Of a stretch of DNA of 64,000 nucleotides, positions 28,412 to 38,494 are shown piece after piece. Source of the stretch: Streptomyces sp. CB02400 (GTDB taxonomy: Bacteria > Actinomycetota > Actinomycetes > Streptomycetales > Streptomycetaceae); NCBI RefSeq assembly GCF_001905725.1, contig NZ_LIWB01000010.1, forward strand, positions 1 to 64,000, read 5' to 3'. The translations under genes and the position numbers were made by a program. The notes below the pieces were generated by a model. That model saw only the letters and a program-made list of their open reading frames with translations, was not told the origin of the DNA and did not search any database. The stretch's first letter is position 1. Each line of letters begins with the position of its first letter.

Positions 28412-31171
28412 TCAGAGATGCCCCAGCGCGGCGCGGAGCCTGGTGCGTGAATCCACATCGAGCTTGGTGAACACCTTGCGCAAATGCCATTCGACGGTGC
28501 GTGGGCTGATGAACAGATCGGCACCGATCTCCACGTTCGTCTTCCCGATCGCGGCCAGTCGGGCGATGTGGGCTTCCTGAGCGGTAAGAGCCTCGTAGGC
28601 GTCGGTCTCGTTCTGTCGCACGGACTCGCCGAGTCCACCGAGTCCACGACGAGCGCGTTCCGCGAAGGCACTCGCTCCGAAACCGTGCAGCATGTCGAAG
28701 GCGAGGCGCAGGTGTTCGCGGGCCTCGCCGCGTCGATTCTCGCGTCGCAGCCATTCGCCGTACACCAGGTGGGTGCGCGCGAGATGTACGGTGACCCGGC
28801 TGCGTTTGAGACGCTCGATGGCTTCCTGATACAGCAGGTCGGCGGTCCGACCGTCGCTGAGCAGAGCTCGCGACCGAGCCAGGACGCCAAGCGCCCACTC
28901 GGTTCCGCTGGTACCGGCGTGCTCCTCCAACCGGCGCAGCGCTGTCGCGGCGGCTTCCACTCCCTCACCGAGGGCGCCGGCCTCGACGAGTTCCATGAGG
29001 GAGAAGCCGACGACCGCCAAGTCCTCGTACTCCGCCCCACGTTCGGCACTGACCAGGGCCTCCTTGTGCCGACCGTGACCGTTGTGCAGCACAGCGAGCA
29101 GGTAGTGGGCCAGGCCGATCGCCCGACCCTCGCCCCACGTGGCCGCCTCCCGGGCGCCGGCCTCTATGAGCTCCGCTGCGTGGGGGTCTTCGCCACGCCA
29201 CGCCTGGAGGAGCAGTGGGGCGTACCCGAGGGGCGAGTTACCGGTCACCTCGATGAGGTTGCCGGACTCGTTGATCAACGCGGAGGCTCGGTCGAACTCT
29301 CCCGCGTGCACGTGGACGGCCGCACGATAGGAGAGCGCCAGGGGAAGCACGTTGAGCGCGCCGATGGTGCGAGCCGCGCGCACTGCGTGATCGGTGAGAG
29401 AAAGCCACGTCTCGTCGTCCCACATGTCGCCGGCAACCAGCCACGTCACCCAGAGCCAGCGCATGACGTCGTCCTCGTGCGAGGCTCTTCGGCGGAGAGC
29501 GAGCAGCACGGGCTTCAGGAGCGACACGCCTTCATCGCGGCTTGCGGCGAACCACGTCGCCAGGCCGTCCAACAACCCGTCCGCCAGCCGTGGCGGTTGC
29601 GGTCCGCGAGGGGCGGCGAGTGCTGCCTCGGCCACCTCGCGCAGTCCGAGACGGCCGCCGAGACGGCCGGCGAACACAGCCGCCCCGACCGCTTCCAGAT
29701 AGGTCTCTCGCGCCTGTTCCCCGTCGACGCCTTCCAGCCGACCGGCCGCTTCTAGCAGCATCGGCAGGGCTTCACCTCCGCGTCTGCGGGCGAAAGCTAT
29801 CTGTGCGCGGAGCCTGGCAAGTGCTGTCTCCTGGGCCCTGTCCAGCGGGTGGGTCTCCGCTGCGGCGAGGAGTTCGAGCGCCACCTCTGGGGCGCCGGCC
29901 TCGAAAGAGGCCCGCGCTGCGGCCAACGCCCTCGCCCCCCGTCTGCCCGCATCTGGCGTCAATTCGGTCGCGCGCCTCAGGAAGGCCGCGGCTGCCGCGA
30001 TACCGCCACGAGCCTGAGCCCGGCCGGCGGAGCGTTCCAAGTCGTCGGCAACCGCCTCGTCCGGTTCGACCGCCGCGTGAGCACGGTGCCAGGCTCGGCG
30101 ATCCGCGTCGAACTCCGGAGCCGTCGCCTCGGCCAGGGCACGATGCACGGTCCTGCGTTCTCCGGGGTGGGCCACGCGGTAGGCCGCCGAACGAACCAAC
30201 GGATGACGAAAGCGCACCCGCGCGCCGAACTCGATGAGCCCCGACTCCTCCGCCGCCCCCTCGGCGTCCGCCCCGATGTGAAGCTGCTCGGCGGCACGCC
30301 GCAACAGGGGCACGTCCCCCACCGGCTCGGCCGCCGCCGCCAGGAGCAGTCGCTGAGCCGCGTCCGGCAACCCCCCGATGCGTCGGACGAAGTTCTGCTC
30401 GATCTGACTCGCCAGCGGTCGGGCGTCCGGGCGCCCGAACCCACCGGCCAGCTCCGCCGTGCTCAACCCCCGTGTCAGCTCCAGCAGCGCCAGAGGATTT
30501 CCACGGGTCTCGGCGATGATGCGCTCCCGAACCCGCTCGTCCAACCGCCCTGGAACCACCGAGTCGAGCAGTGTACGCGCTTCGTCATCGCGTAGCCCAC
30601 GGACCTCGAGTTCCGGCAGCGCCGTCCACAGATCGTTGTACGAGTCGAGGGGCGGGGTGCGCACGGCGAAGGCCATCACCACGCGTTCCGCGAGCAGCCG
30701 GCGGGCGACGAAGGCCAGGCTCTGCGCGGAGATCCGGTCCAGCCACTGGGCATCATCCACCACGCAGAGGAGCGGCCGCTCCTCCGCTGCCTCGGCAAGA
30801 ATGCTGAGGACGGCCAATCCCACCATGAACCGATCCGGAGCACCCCCGCTCTGGAGACCGAACGCGACAGCCAAGGCATCCCGCTGAGGGCCGGGAAGGC
30901 AGTCGATGTGCCCCATCAACGGCATGCACAACTGGTGCAGCCCCGCGAAAGCGAGCTCCATCTCGGACTCCACGCCCACGGCTCGGAGTGTTCGGAAGCC
31001 TGAGGCACTCTCCGCCAAGTGATCCACGAGGGTCGACTTGCCGACCCCCGGTTCGCCACGGAGGACCACGACCCGGCTCCGACCCGTTCGGGCATCAGCG
31101 AGGGCCTGGTCCAGTACACCCCGCTCGTGGTGTCGGCCAAGCATGCCGCCCCGGGGTGCACTGCTCGACAT
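28412..31171 (-). CDS. LAL (large ATP-binding LuxR) regulator 1
   Basis: 919 residues. N-terminal ATPase with Walker A GEPGVGKST and Walker B CVVDDAQWLD, AAA-type sensor segments (GLPDAAQRLLLAAAAEPVGDV), a long TPR-like helical middle (about 400-840), and a C-terminal LuxR helix-turn-helix: LTAQEAHIARLAAIGKTNVEIGADLFISPRTVEWHLRKVF. LALs are ATP-dependent transcription activators that often sit in antibiotic or stress loci. It is divergent from the truncated ECF at 31602. It has no regulon promoter. The proteins at 32502 and 35362 are similar along their whole length (DRAQARGGIAAAAAFLQRAAELTP-type segments, LLYGEWLRRENRR). Confidence 0.93.
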   Translation of the reverse strand: MSSSAPRGGMLGRHHERGVLDQALADARTGRSRVVVLRGEPGVGKSTLVDHLAESASGFRTLRAVGVESEMELAFAGLHQLCMPLMGHIDCLPGPQRDALAVAFGLQSGGAPDRFMVGLAVLSILAEAAEERPLLCVVDDAQWLDRISAQSLAFVARRLLAERVVMAFAVRTPPLDSYNDLWTALPELEVRGLRDDEARTLLDSVVPGRLDERVRERIIAETRGNPLALLELTRGLSTAELAGGFGRPDARPLASQIEQNFVRRIGGLPDAAQRLLLAAAAEPVGDVPLLRRAAEQLHIGADAEGAAEESGLIEFGARVRFRHPLVRSAAYRVAHPGERRTVHRALAEATAPEFDADRRAWHRAHAAVEPDEAVADDLERSAGRAQARGGIAAAAAFLRRATELTPDAGRRGARALAAARASFEAGAPEVALELLAAAETHPLDRAQETALARLRAQIAFARRRGGEALPMLLEAAGRLEGVDGEQARETYLEAVGAAVFAGRLGGRLGLREVAEAALAAPRGPQPPRLADGLLDGLATWFAASRDEGVSLLKPVLLALRRRASHEDDVMRWLWVTWLVAGDMWDDETWLSLTDHAVRAARTIGALNVLPLALSYRAAVHVHAGEFDRASALINESGNLIEVTGNSPLGYAPLLLQAWRGEDPHAAELIEAGAREAATWGEGRAIGLAHYLLAVLHNGHGRHKEALVSAERGAEYEDLAVVGFSLMELVEAGALGEGVEAAATALRRLEEHAGTSGTEWALGVLARSRALLSDGRTADLLYQEAIERLKRSRVTVHLARTHLVYGEWLRRENRRGEAREHLRLAFDMLHGFGASAFAERARRGLGGLGESVRQNETDAYEALTAQEAHIARLAAIGKTNVEIGADLFISPRTVEWHLRKVFTKLDVDSRTRLRAALGHL

Positions 31172-31601
31172 CCGCCACCACCGCGCAGGTCAGAGGGGCA
31201 CACCCCGTTCGACTCGAATCGCCCCTATCATGCACCACCGTCCGGAGCCCAGCCAATCAGCCCGAAAGTTCTCGCCGGAACAGACCGAGGGCATCTGAGG
31301 GACTCGGCCAGGACGACGTGAGGAACACAGCCGTCGAGGGACTGGAGCGCCCCCCAAGACGCTCGCACCCCGTAGTCAGTCAGGCACGGATTGTCGAACC
31401 ACGGGGGTGCCTACCGGGGGACCAGGGTGTGAACCAGGCACTCCCCGGGGCGTCACGGAACGGTCCGCCAGGCGACGGTGGGTCCTGACCCCACCGGAGA
31501 TCGCCGCAAGTGAACGCGGCCGAGTCGTCGCCTGTGTCCGATGCCCCATGTGACAGCGCGTCCCGCAGGCACCGATCCGCACGAACGGAGACAGCAGACT
31601 C
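31172..31601. other. Divergent intergenic region, LAL 1 / truncated ECF
   Basis: 430 nt with no supported gene. It must hold the promoters of both neighbours. A minus-strand TGTCACA at about 31550 has no GGTC after 16 nt. I see no repeats. Confidence 0.4.
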
Positions 31602-32306
31602 ATGCATCCCGACCCGTCCCCCGGAGAACGCGCTTTGGACGAGGCTCTTTCCGTCTTCGAACAGCTCCGGCCACGTCTCTTCGGTATCGCCTACCGCATG
31701 CTCGGCAGCAAGGTCGAGGCGGAGGACGTCGTTCAGGAGGTCTGGCTGCGCTGGCAGAAGACCGACCGTTCGGCAGTGGTCAGCCCGACGGCGTTCCTGT
31801 CGAGTGCCACTGCCCGTTTGGCCATCAACGTGGCCCAGTCCGCCCGTGTCCGACGCGAGACGTACATCGGTCCCTGGCTGCCCGAACCCATCGACACGAG
31901 CAACGACCCCGAGGACGGCGCACAACGAGCCGAAGCCCTGGAGCTCGCCCTCCTCCTCCTGCTGGAGAAACTGACACCCCAGGAGCGGGCGGCGTACGTC
32001 CTCCGAGAGGCTTTCGACTACACGTACGCCGACATCGCCGAGATGTTGCACCTCAGTGTGGTCAACGTACGCAAGATCGTGAGCAGGGCCCGCAAGCACC
32101 TCCTTTCCGACCAGCGGGCGACCGCGGACACGGTGGAGCACCGCCGACTGCTCCAGGCCTTCGTCAGGGCTGCCCGAACGGGAAATCTCACTTCGCTGGA
32201 GACACTGTTCTCTCGGCGTACCGTCGGCCCTTCCGACGGCATCGAGGTTCGTCGCCCCACTCGGCACGGTGCACGCATGGTCAGGCCTTCAGTGGCCCGA
32301 ATGTGA
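31602..32306 (+). CDS. ECF41-like sigma factor lacking the SnoaL domain
   Basis: 234 residues. Regions 2 and 4 closely match the 5176 protein: RLFGIAYRMLGSKVEAEDVV with QEVWLRWQ, YIGPWLPEPID, ERAAYVLREAFDYTYADIAEML, IVSRARKHL. After the linker helix (VEHRRLLQAFVRAARTGNLTSLETL) the chain ends in about 30 unrelated residues (SRRTVGPSDGIEVRRPTRHG), so DGGG and NPDKL are absent. The ATG at 31602 follows ACGGAGA. It lies between LAL regulators 1 and 2, and downstream of it LAL 2 is codirectional. It has no recurrent promoter of its own. It is one of three sigmas in the window ending at the same point, so this may be a distinct subtype rather than damage. Confidence 0.85.
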   Translation: MHPDPSPGERALDEALSVFEQLRPRLFGIAYRMLGSKVEAEDVVQEVWLRWQKTDRSAVVSPTAFLSSATARLAINVAQSARVRRETYIGPWLPEPIDTSNDPEDGAQRAEALELALLLLLEKLTPQERAAYVLREAFDYTYADIAEMLHLSVVNVRKIVSRARKHLLSDQRATADTVEHRRLLQAFVRAARTGNLTSLETLFSRRTVGPSDGIEVRRPTRHGARMVRPSVARM

Positions 32307-32501
32307 CTGCGCGGCCGATGAGCCCCGGCTCGTTCTGCACGGCGGCAGCCACTCCTACTCCTCTTCACCGCGGCGGCCGTTCCCGAGTTCTGCGCCGGAA
32401 GGAGGAGGGTAATATGTGCGAAGCGTTGCAGCGCGGCGCCGACAAACAGTGTCACTCGGTGGTCAGCGGACATGGACGAACGGTCGGCGGGGACGGAGAG
32501 C

Positions 32502-35276
32502 ATGGTAAGCGAGAGTCCCCAGATACGTCTCAAGGGGCGGCATGCCGAGTGCTCCAGGCTGGACCAGCTCATCGCGACCGTACAGGCCGGCCACAGCTCC
32601 GTTCTGGTGCTGCGTGGCGAGGTAGGCATCGGCAAGACGGCGTTGCTCGAGTTCGGGCGCACCAATGCGGAAGGCTGCCGGACCGCCAAGGCAGTGGGCA
32701 TCGAGTCGGAGATGGAGCTGGCCTACGGGGGCCTGCATCAGCTGTGCGCTCCTTTCCTCGACCATCTTGGTCGCCTGCCAGGCCCGCAACGCGACGCACT
32801 CGGTACGGCCTTCGGCCTGAGCTCGGGGACGCCCCCGGACCGCTTTCTCGTCGGTCTCGCGGTGCTCAGTCTGCTCGCCGATGTGGCCACGAAGGAACCT
32901 TTGATCTGCTTCGTCGATGACGCTCAGTGGCTGGACAGGGTCTCCCTGCAGACGATTGCTTTTGTCGCGCGACGTCTCCTGGCCGAGCGCATCGGACTGG
33001 TCCTCGCCGTACGCGAGCCGTCCGTCGAGGCCGAACTGGCGGGACTGCCGCAGCTCTTGGTCAAGCCACTGAACGACGGCGACGCGCGCGCTCTGTTGGA
33101 CTCTGTGATCCCGGGTCCGCTCGACGAGCGGGTCCGCACCCGCATCGTGGCCGAGACTCAGGGAAACCCTCTCGCCCTGCTTGAATTGTCCCGAGGACTG
33201 ACGTCGGCGGAGCTGGCAGGTGGGTTCGGACGCCCCGACGCGCGGCCGCTTGCAAGCCAGATCGAACAGAGCTTCATCGCACGCGTCCGGGCGCTTCCGT
33301 CACAGACGCGCGAACTGCTGCTCATCGCCGCAGCGGAGCCTGTGGGAGACGTGACGCTCCTGACGAAGGCCGCTGCACTGCTCGAGATCGAGACGTCATC
33401 TGCCGCGGCGGCCGAGGCCGCCGGGCTGATCACCGTCGATACCCGGGTGCGATTCCGGCATCCTGTGGTGCGCTCGGCTGCCTACCGGGTGGCGTCGGCC
33501 GAGGCACGCCAACAGGTCCACCGGGCCCTGGCCGACGTGACAGACGCACACACGGACCCCGATCGCCGGGCCTGGCACCTGGCCAACGCCACAGCCGGTT
33601 CCGACGAGACGGTGGCGGCGGAACTGGTGCGCTCTGCCGACCGGGCACAAGCACGCGGCGGGATCGCGGCGGCGGCCGCGTTCCTGCAACGGGCCGCGGA
33701 GCTGACCCCCGCCCCCGCCGTTCGCGGTACAAGAACACTGGCGGCGGCCCGTGCCAAGTACCAGGCCGGTGCATACGGCACCGCACACGAACTACTGGAC
33801 GCCGCGACCATGAGCCCCATGGACGAGCGTCAGCTCGCCGAGGCAGACCTGCTCCGCGGTCGGATCACGTTCGCCTCCAAGAACGCCGGCAGCGCCCTGC
33901 CACTCCTGCTCAAGGCGGCCAGGCGCCTGGAGCCACTGGACGTCCGGCTGGCCCAGGAAACGTACCGTGACGCACTGAACGCCGCGCTCATCGTCGACCG
34001 GCTACCGAAAGGTGTCCAACTCCGAGACGTCGCCACGGCGACTCTCGCCACACCGTCCGAGCCGCCACTGGACCGCAACGACCTGCTCCTGCGGGGCCTG
34101 TCCATCATGACCGTCGACGGTTACGCCGCGGGGGCGAACATGGTGCTGCGCGCCTTGGACGCCTTCTGCACCGAGGAGATCTCCACGGAGGAGAGCCTCG
34201 GCTGGTTCCCGCTCGCCGCCCGCATGGCCTTCAACGTCTGGGACTTCCACAGCAACACGGTCCTTTCGACGCGGTTGGTCGACCTCGCCCGTGAGAGGGG
34301 GGCGCTGTCCGTGTTGCCGTCCGCCCTCCTTCAGCTGGTGTCGAACCGTGTGCTGGCCGGTGAACTGGACCACGCGGACACGCTCATCGCGGAGGCGCAG
34401 ACCATCGGTGAGGCGACGAACAGCCGCTATCTCGCTCACTACGTGTCGTTGGTGACGGAACCGTGGAGGGGCCAGGAGGCCGCGACGCTTCAAGCCATCG
34501 ACGCGATGACCCGGGACGCGGATCTGCATCAGGGCCGGCATGGCAAGGTGCTCAGTGCCAGCCAGTGGGCGAAGGCGGTGCTCTACAACGGGCTCGGCCG
34601 CTACGAGGAGGCGTACGCCTCAGCGGAACAGGGCGCCGAGAACTTGGAGGAACTCGGGCTGGCCATCAGGTCGATGGTCGAACTGGTCGAGGCGGCCGTG
34701 CGCAGCGGAAGACCGGCTCGGGCCGCCGAGGCCGCCCGGCGACTCGACACCTTCGCACAGGCCAGTGGCACCGGCTGGGCTCTCGGAACCACGGCCATGG
34801 TGCGGGCGCAGGTGAGCGAGGGAGAGGCGGCCGAAGCCCTGTACCGTGAGGCCGTCGAGCGACTCGGCCGTACCGACGTCAAGATCACCCACGCGCGCTC
34901 GCATCTGCTCTACGGGGAATGGCTGCGCCGGGAGAATCGCCGCGTCGATGCCCGCGAGCATCTGGAAAGGGCGTACAGGATCCTCAGCGGGATCGGAGTC
35001 AACGGTTTCGCGGAGCGCGCCTGGCACGAACTGCGCGCCACCGGCGCGACGGTGGGCAGACGTACCCCTGGGTCTCGTACGTCGCTCACCGCCCAGGAAG
35101 CCCAGATCGCACGCCTGGCGAGTGCAGGCATGACAAACCCCGAGATCGGTGCTCAGCTCTTCATCAGCCCGCACACCGTGGAATGGCACCTGCGCAAGGT
35201 CTTCACGAAGCTCGACATCGCATCGCGCAAGCAGATCAGCGGCGCGCTACGGGAGGGAACCGTGATCACCACCTGA
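32502..35276 (+). CDS. LAL regulator 2
   Basis: 924 residues from ATG 32502, which has GGAGAG; an ATG at 32472 is possible. Walker A GEVGIGKTA, Walker B CFVDDAQWLD. The helical middle ends in LLYGEWLRRENRRVDAREHL. The C-terminal LuxR domain is LTAQEAQIARLASAGMTNPEIGAQLFISPHTVEWHLRKVFTKLDIASRKQI. Codirectional with the truncated ECF (31602), 195 nt apart, so the two could share a transcript. It ends at a small hairpin. No regulon promoter. Confidence 0.93.
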   Translation: MVSESPQIRLKGRHAECSRLDQLIATVQAGHSSVLVLRGEVGIGKTALLEFGRTNAEGCRTAKAVGIESEMELAYGGLHQLCAPFLDHLGRLPGPQRDALGTAFGLSSGTPPDRFLVGLAVLSLLADVATKEPLICFVDDAQWLDRVSLQTIAFVARRLLAERIGLVLAVREPSVEAELAGLPQLLVKPLNDGDARALLDSVIPGPLDERVRTRIVAETQGNPLALLELSRGLTSAELAGGFGRPDARPLASQIEQSFIARVRALPSQTRELLLIAAAEPVGDVTLLTKAAALLEIETSSAAAAEAAGLITVDTRVRFRHPVVRSAAYRVASAEARQQVHRALADVTDAHTDPDRRAWHLANATAGSDETVAAELVRSADRAQARGGIAAAAAFLQRAAELTPAPAVRGTRTLAAARAKYQAGAYGTAHELLDAATMSPMDERQLAEADLLRGRITFASKNAGSALPLLLKAARRLEPLDVRLAQETYRDALNAALIVDRLPKGVQLRDVATATLATPSEPPLDRNDLLLRGLSIMTVDGYAAGANMVLRALDAFCTEEISTEESLGWFPLAARMAFNVWDFHSNTVLSTRLVDLARERGALSVLPSALLQLVSNRVLAGELDHADTLIAEAQTIGEATNSRYLAHYVSLVTEPWRGQEAATLQAIDAMTRDADLHQGRHGKVLSASQWAKAVLYNGLGRYEEAYASAEQGAENLEELGLAIRSMVELVEAAVRSGRPARAAEAARRLDTFAQASGTGWALGTTAMVRAQVSEGEAAEALYREAVERLGRTDVKITHARSHLLYGEWLRRENRRVDAREHLERAYRILSGIGVNGFAERAWHELRATGATVGRRTPGSRTSLTAQEAQIARLASAGMTNPEIGAQLFISPHTVEWHLRKVFTKLDIASRKQISGALREGTVITT

Positions 35277-35301
35277 GGAAGCGTCGGGCCCGGCATCTCC
35301 T

Positions 35302-35326
35302 ACTCGGGCGGCACTGCCGCCCGAGT
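35302..35326. terminator. Bidirectional terminator between LAL 2 and LAL 3
   Basis: Inverted repeat with 11-bp arms ACTCGGGCGGC (35302-35312) and complement (35316-35326), 3-nt loop, in the 85-nt gap between convergent genes. Confidence 0.65.
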
Positions 35327-35361
35327 CGGCCAGGCGCGCCAAGGTTGCCAGTCGTAAGTCG

Positions 35362-38196
35362 TCACAGTTGCCGGCGCGAGGTGACGCCCAGCTTCCCGAA
35401 GATCTTGCGCAGGTGCCATTCCACGGTGCGCGGACTCACGACCAACCGTGCGCCGATCTCAGGATTGGTCAGCCCTTCACGCACCAGCCTGACGATCTGC
35501 ACCTCCTTGGGCGTCAGGTCGCTCTCGGCGCTCCCGGCGCGCGTACGCACGATCTCCCCGGCAGCGGACAGTTCGCCGGCGGCGCGTTGCGCGAAAGCCT
35601 CCATGCCCATGGACACGAACAGCTCGTGGGCGTGGCGCAGTTCCTGCCCGGCCGCGTCATGTCGCCCCCTTCGACGCAGCCACTCACCGTACAAGAGGTG
35701 GGCGCGGGCCGACTCTCCCCGGAGCCGGGTGCGGCCGAGGGAGTCGATCGCTCGCAGGTAGTGACTCTCCGCATCTGCTTCCCCTGCCAGCAGAGCGCGC
35801 GAGCGGGCTTCGACGCCCACGGCCCAGTCCGTGCCGCTCGCCCGAGTCAGACCGGTCAGACGGGCCAGCGCGTCAGCGGCACGGCCCGGTGCGCCGGCCC
35901 GGGCGGTCGCCTCGACGTACTCGACGAGGGACCACACCGGAATGCCCATTTCCAGTTGGTTGTACTCCCGGTTCGCCAGGTCGGCTGCCTCCGCCGCCTC
36001 CTCGTACCGACCGAGACCGTTGTAGAGCAGGGCGCGCGCCCACCGGCTGACTACCGGACCCACTCCTTCACCACGACGCTCCACTCCGTCGTCGGCCCGT
36101 CTGCTCAGTTCGAGGCACTCGGTTTCCTGGCCCCTCCAGGCTGCGACGAAGAGTGCTCCGTAGATGGGCGCAGCCGTTCCCACCGCCTCTGCGACCGTCT
36201 GCGCCTCCTCCGCCAGCGACGCGCCCTCGGAGAGCTCACCATCGAGGACGTGCACCACGCAGCGCATGGTCAACGCGAAGGGCAGCGCCGTGGCCTGTCC
36301 GGCCTCTCGCGCCAGTTCGAGATGACGAGCGGCCAGCACGGACATGGTGGCGTGGTCCCACACCCCTACGGCGGTCACACAGATCAACCACAGCCAGCGT
36401 AGTCCCTCCTCTGGGGAGAGGTCCGGTTCCGTGAAGGCACGCAGGGCCCGACGCAGGTACGGCACGGCCGCGGTATGACCGTCGAGGACGCGTACCGCCA
36501 GGCCGTCGAGCAGGAGATCCGTGGGGCGAGGTGGCCGCTGTGCGGGGAGCGCGCGAGACGCCCTGGCCGCTTCGTACTGACCGTTGTCGTACGCCTGAGG
36601 GCCGGCGAAGATCGCGGCGTTCACCACCTCCAGGTACGTCTCCCGGGCCAGCGCGACATCGTGATCAGCAAGCTGACCGGCAGCCTTGAGCAGGAGACCG
36701 GGAGCTTCACCGCCCCGGTTCGTGGTGAACGCGATCCTGGCACGGAGCAGATCGACCTCTCCGCGTCGACGTTCGTCGACGAGGCCCGTCTCGGCCAGGG
36801 ACAACATCGTCAGTGCCCGGTCGGGGTCACCCGCCTCGAAGGCCGCACGCGCGGCCGACAGCGCGCGGTCCTGTCGGCGGGCGGGTTCCGGCGTCAGTTC
36901 CACCGCACGCACCAGGAAGGCGGCCGCGGCGGCGGACCCGCCACGCGTCTCGGCCCGCCCGGCCGAGCGTTCGAGCTCCGCCGCGATGGACTCGTCGGGC
37001 CGGTACGCGCCGTGTGCCGCGTGCCAGGCGCGGCGGTCGGGATCGGCTGCGGGATCCGTCACATCGGCCAGCGTGCGGTGCATGCTGCGCCGTTCGGCGG
37101 GCGAGGCCGCCCAGTAGACGGCCGAGCGCACCATGGGGTGGAAGAAGCGCACCCGATCCCCGATCTTGAGAAGCTCGGCTCCCACAGCATCCGTGGCAGC
37201 CTCGGGATCGATCCTCAGCTTCCTCGCGGCACGCCACAGCAGAGCCGGTTCACCCGTGGGGTCCGCCGCCGCGGCGAGGAGAAACACACGGGACTCCGTC
37301 GGGAGGCCGGCGATCCTGGTCTCGTAGGCGTTCTGGATGCGAGCTCTGACGGGCTGGACGCTCGGCAGACCGAAGCCGCCGGCCAGCGCCGCCGACGTCG
37401 ACGACCTGGACAGTTCCAGCAGAGCCAGCGGATTGCCTCGCGACTCGGCGAGGATGCGCCTGAGTACGTGCTCGTCCCAAGGGCCTGGCAGCAGGGACCG
37501 CAACAACGTGTTCGCGTCCCGATCGGACAGTCCCTGCACCAGCAGCTCCGGAAGGCCGGCGGGTTCGGGGACGGGCGAGCGGTCGCCGTCCGGCGGCCGG
37601 GCCGCGAAGACGATCGCCACCGACTCCGCGTGGAGGCGTCGCGCCGTGAACGCCAGAGCCTGCATGGACGCGCGGTCCAACCACTGAGCATCGTCCACGA
37701 CGCACAGCAACGGGCGGTCCCGGGCCACCTCGGACAGCAGTCCGAGGACACCGAGGGCGACGAGAAAGCCGTCGGGAGCCCGTTCCGAGCCCAATCCCAG
37801 GGCTCCGCCGACGGCATCGCGCTGGACCGGTGGAAGTCGATCGAGACGGTCGGTCATGGAGGTGCACAGCTGGTGCAGCCCCGCGTACGGAAGCTCCATC
37901 TCCGACTGCACACTCGTGACGCGGGCGACGTGAAACCCCCGTGACCTGGACACGAGGTACTCGAGCAGCCTGCTCTTCCCCACTCCCGGCTCACCTCGGA
38001 GTACCAGCACACGGCTGTCACCGCCGCGCACGGCCTCGAGCAGCCCGTCCAGCAAGGCACACTCACGGCGGCGGCCCAGAACCGCCTCCCCGGCTCTGGG
38101 CCTGTCGGTCGGTCGGTGCGCACTCACCACGTCATACCTGCGGTTCGACCGGCGAAGAGAGCGGGACTGCCTCGTCTGCTGGAACCCGGTGGACAC
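35362..38196 (-). CDS. LAL regulator 3
   Basis: 944 residues from a GTG at 38196; a start nearer 38124 (MSAHRPTDRP) is also possible. Walker A GEPGVGKSRLLEY, Walker B CVVDDAQWLD, TPR-like middle, and LuxR domain LTPKEVQIVRLVREGLTNPEIGARLVVSPRTVEWHLRKIFGKLGVTSRRQL at the very C-terminus. Similar to LAL 1 and 2 throughout, so the three probably arose by duplication. Convergent with LAL 2, codirectional with LAL 4, with a 298-nt gap that shows nothing clear. Confidence 0.93.
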   Translation of the reverse strand: MSTGFQQTRQSRSLRRSNRRYDVVSAHRPTDRPRAGEAVLGRRRECALLDGLLEAVRGGDSRVLVLRGEPGVGKSRLLEYLVSRSRGFHVARVTSVQSEMELPYAGLHQLCTSMTDRLDRLPPVQRDAVGGALGLGSERAPDGFLVALGVLGLLSEVARDRPLLCVVDDAQWLDRASMQALAFTARRLHAESVAIVFAARPPDGDRSPVPEPAGLPELLVQGLSDRDANTLLRSLLPGPWDEHVLRRILAESRGNPLALLELSRSSTSAALAGGFGLPSVQPVRARIQNAYETRIAGLPTESRVFLLAAAADPTGEPALLWRAARKLRIDPEAATDAVGAELLKIGDRVRFFHPMVRSAVYWAASPAERRSMHRTLADVTDPAADPDRRAWHAAHGAYRPDESIAAELERSAGRAETRGGSAAAAAFLVRAVELTPEPARRQDRALSAARAAFEAGDPDRALTMLSLAETGLVDERRRGEVDLLRARIAFTTNRGGEAPGLLLKAAGQLADHDVALARETYLEVVNAAIFAGPQAYDNGQYEAARASRALPAQRPPRPTDLLLDGLAVRVLDGHTAAVPYLRRALRAFTEPDLSPEEGLRWLWLICVTAVGVWDHATMSVLAARHLELAREAGQATALPFALTMRCVVHVLDGELSEGASLAEEAQTVAEAVGTAAPIYGALFVAAWRGQETECLELSRRADDGVERRGEGVGPVVSRWARALLYNGLGRYEEAAEAADLANREYNQLEMGIPVWSLVEYVEATARAGAPGRAADALARLTGLTRASGTDWAVGVEARSRALLAGEADAESHYLRAIDSLGRTRLRGESARAHLLYGEWLRRRGRHDAAGQELRHAHELFVSMGMEAFAQRAAGELSAAGEIVRTRAGSAESDLTPKEVQIVRLVREGLTNPEIGARLVVSPRTVEWHLRKIFGKLGVTSRRQL

Positions 38197-38494
38197 GCGT
38201 CTACCTCCATCGTAGGTCCGGGTAGCCCGCCGGTCAGGAACACCGGCCGCCTCTGCCTCGCACCCTCCGCCACCCCGACCGGCGAGAGGACGTCGGGCGC
38301 CGAGTCCCGGAGACTCCCGGGGACAACGTCAGGGCCGTGCTTCCGACCCGGACCCACTGTCGTTCGGGAAGGGTCCCGTGCGCATCAGTCATACGACGGC
38401 GGAAAGCGAGCAGCCCCCCGGGGTGCGGCGGCCTCGAAGCGCCGGTCTCCGAGGCACGCGCCGATGCGTGAAGACCCGGGTGGCGGATATTAAG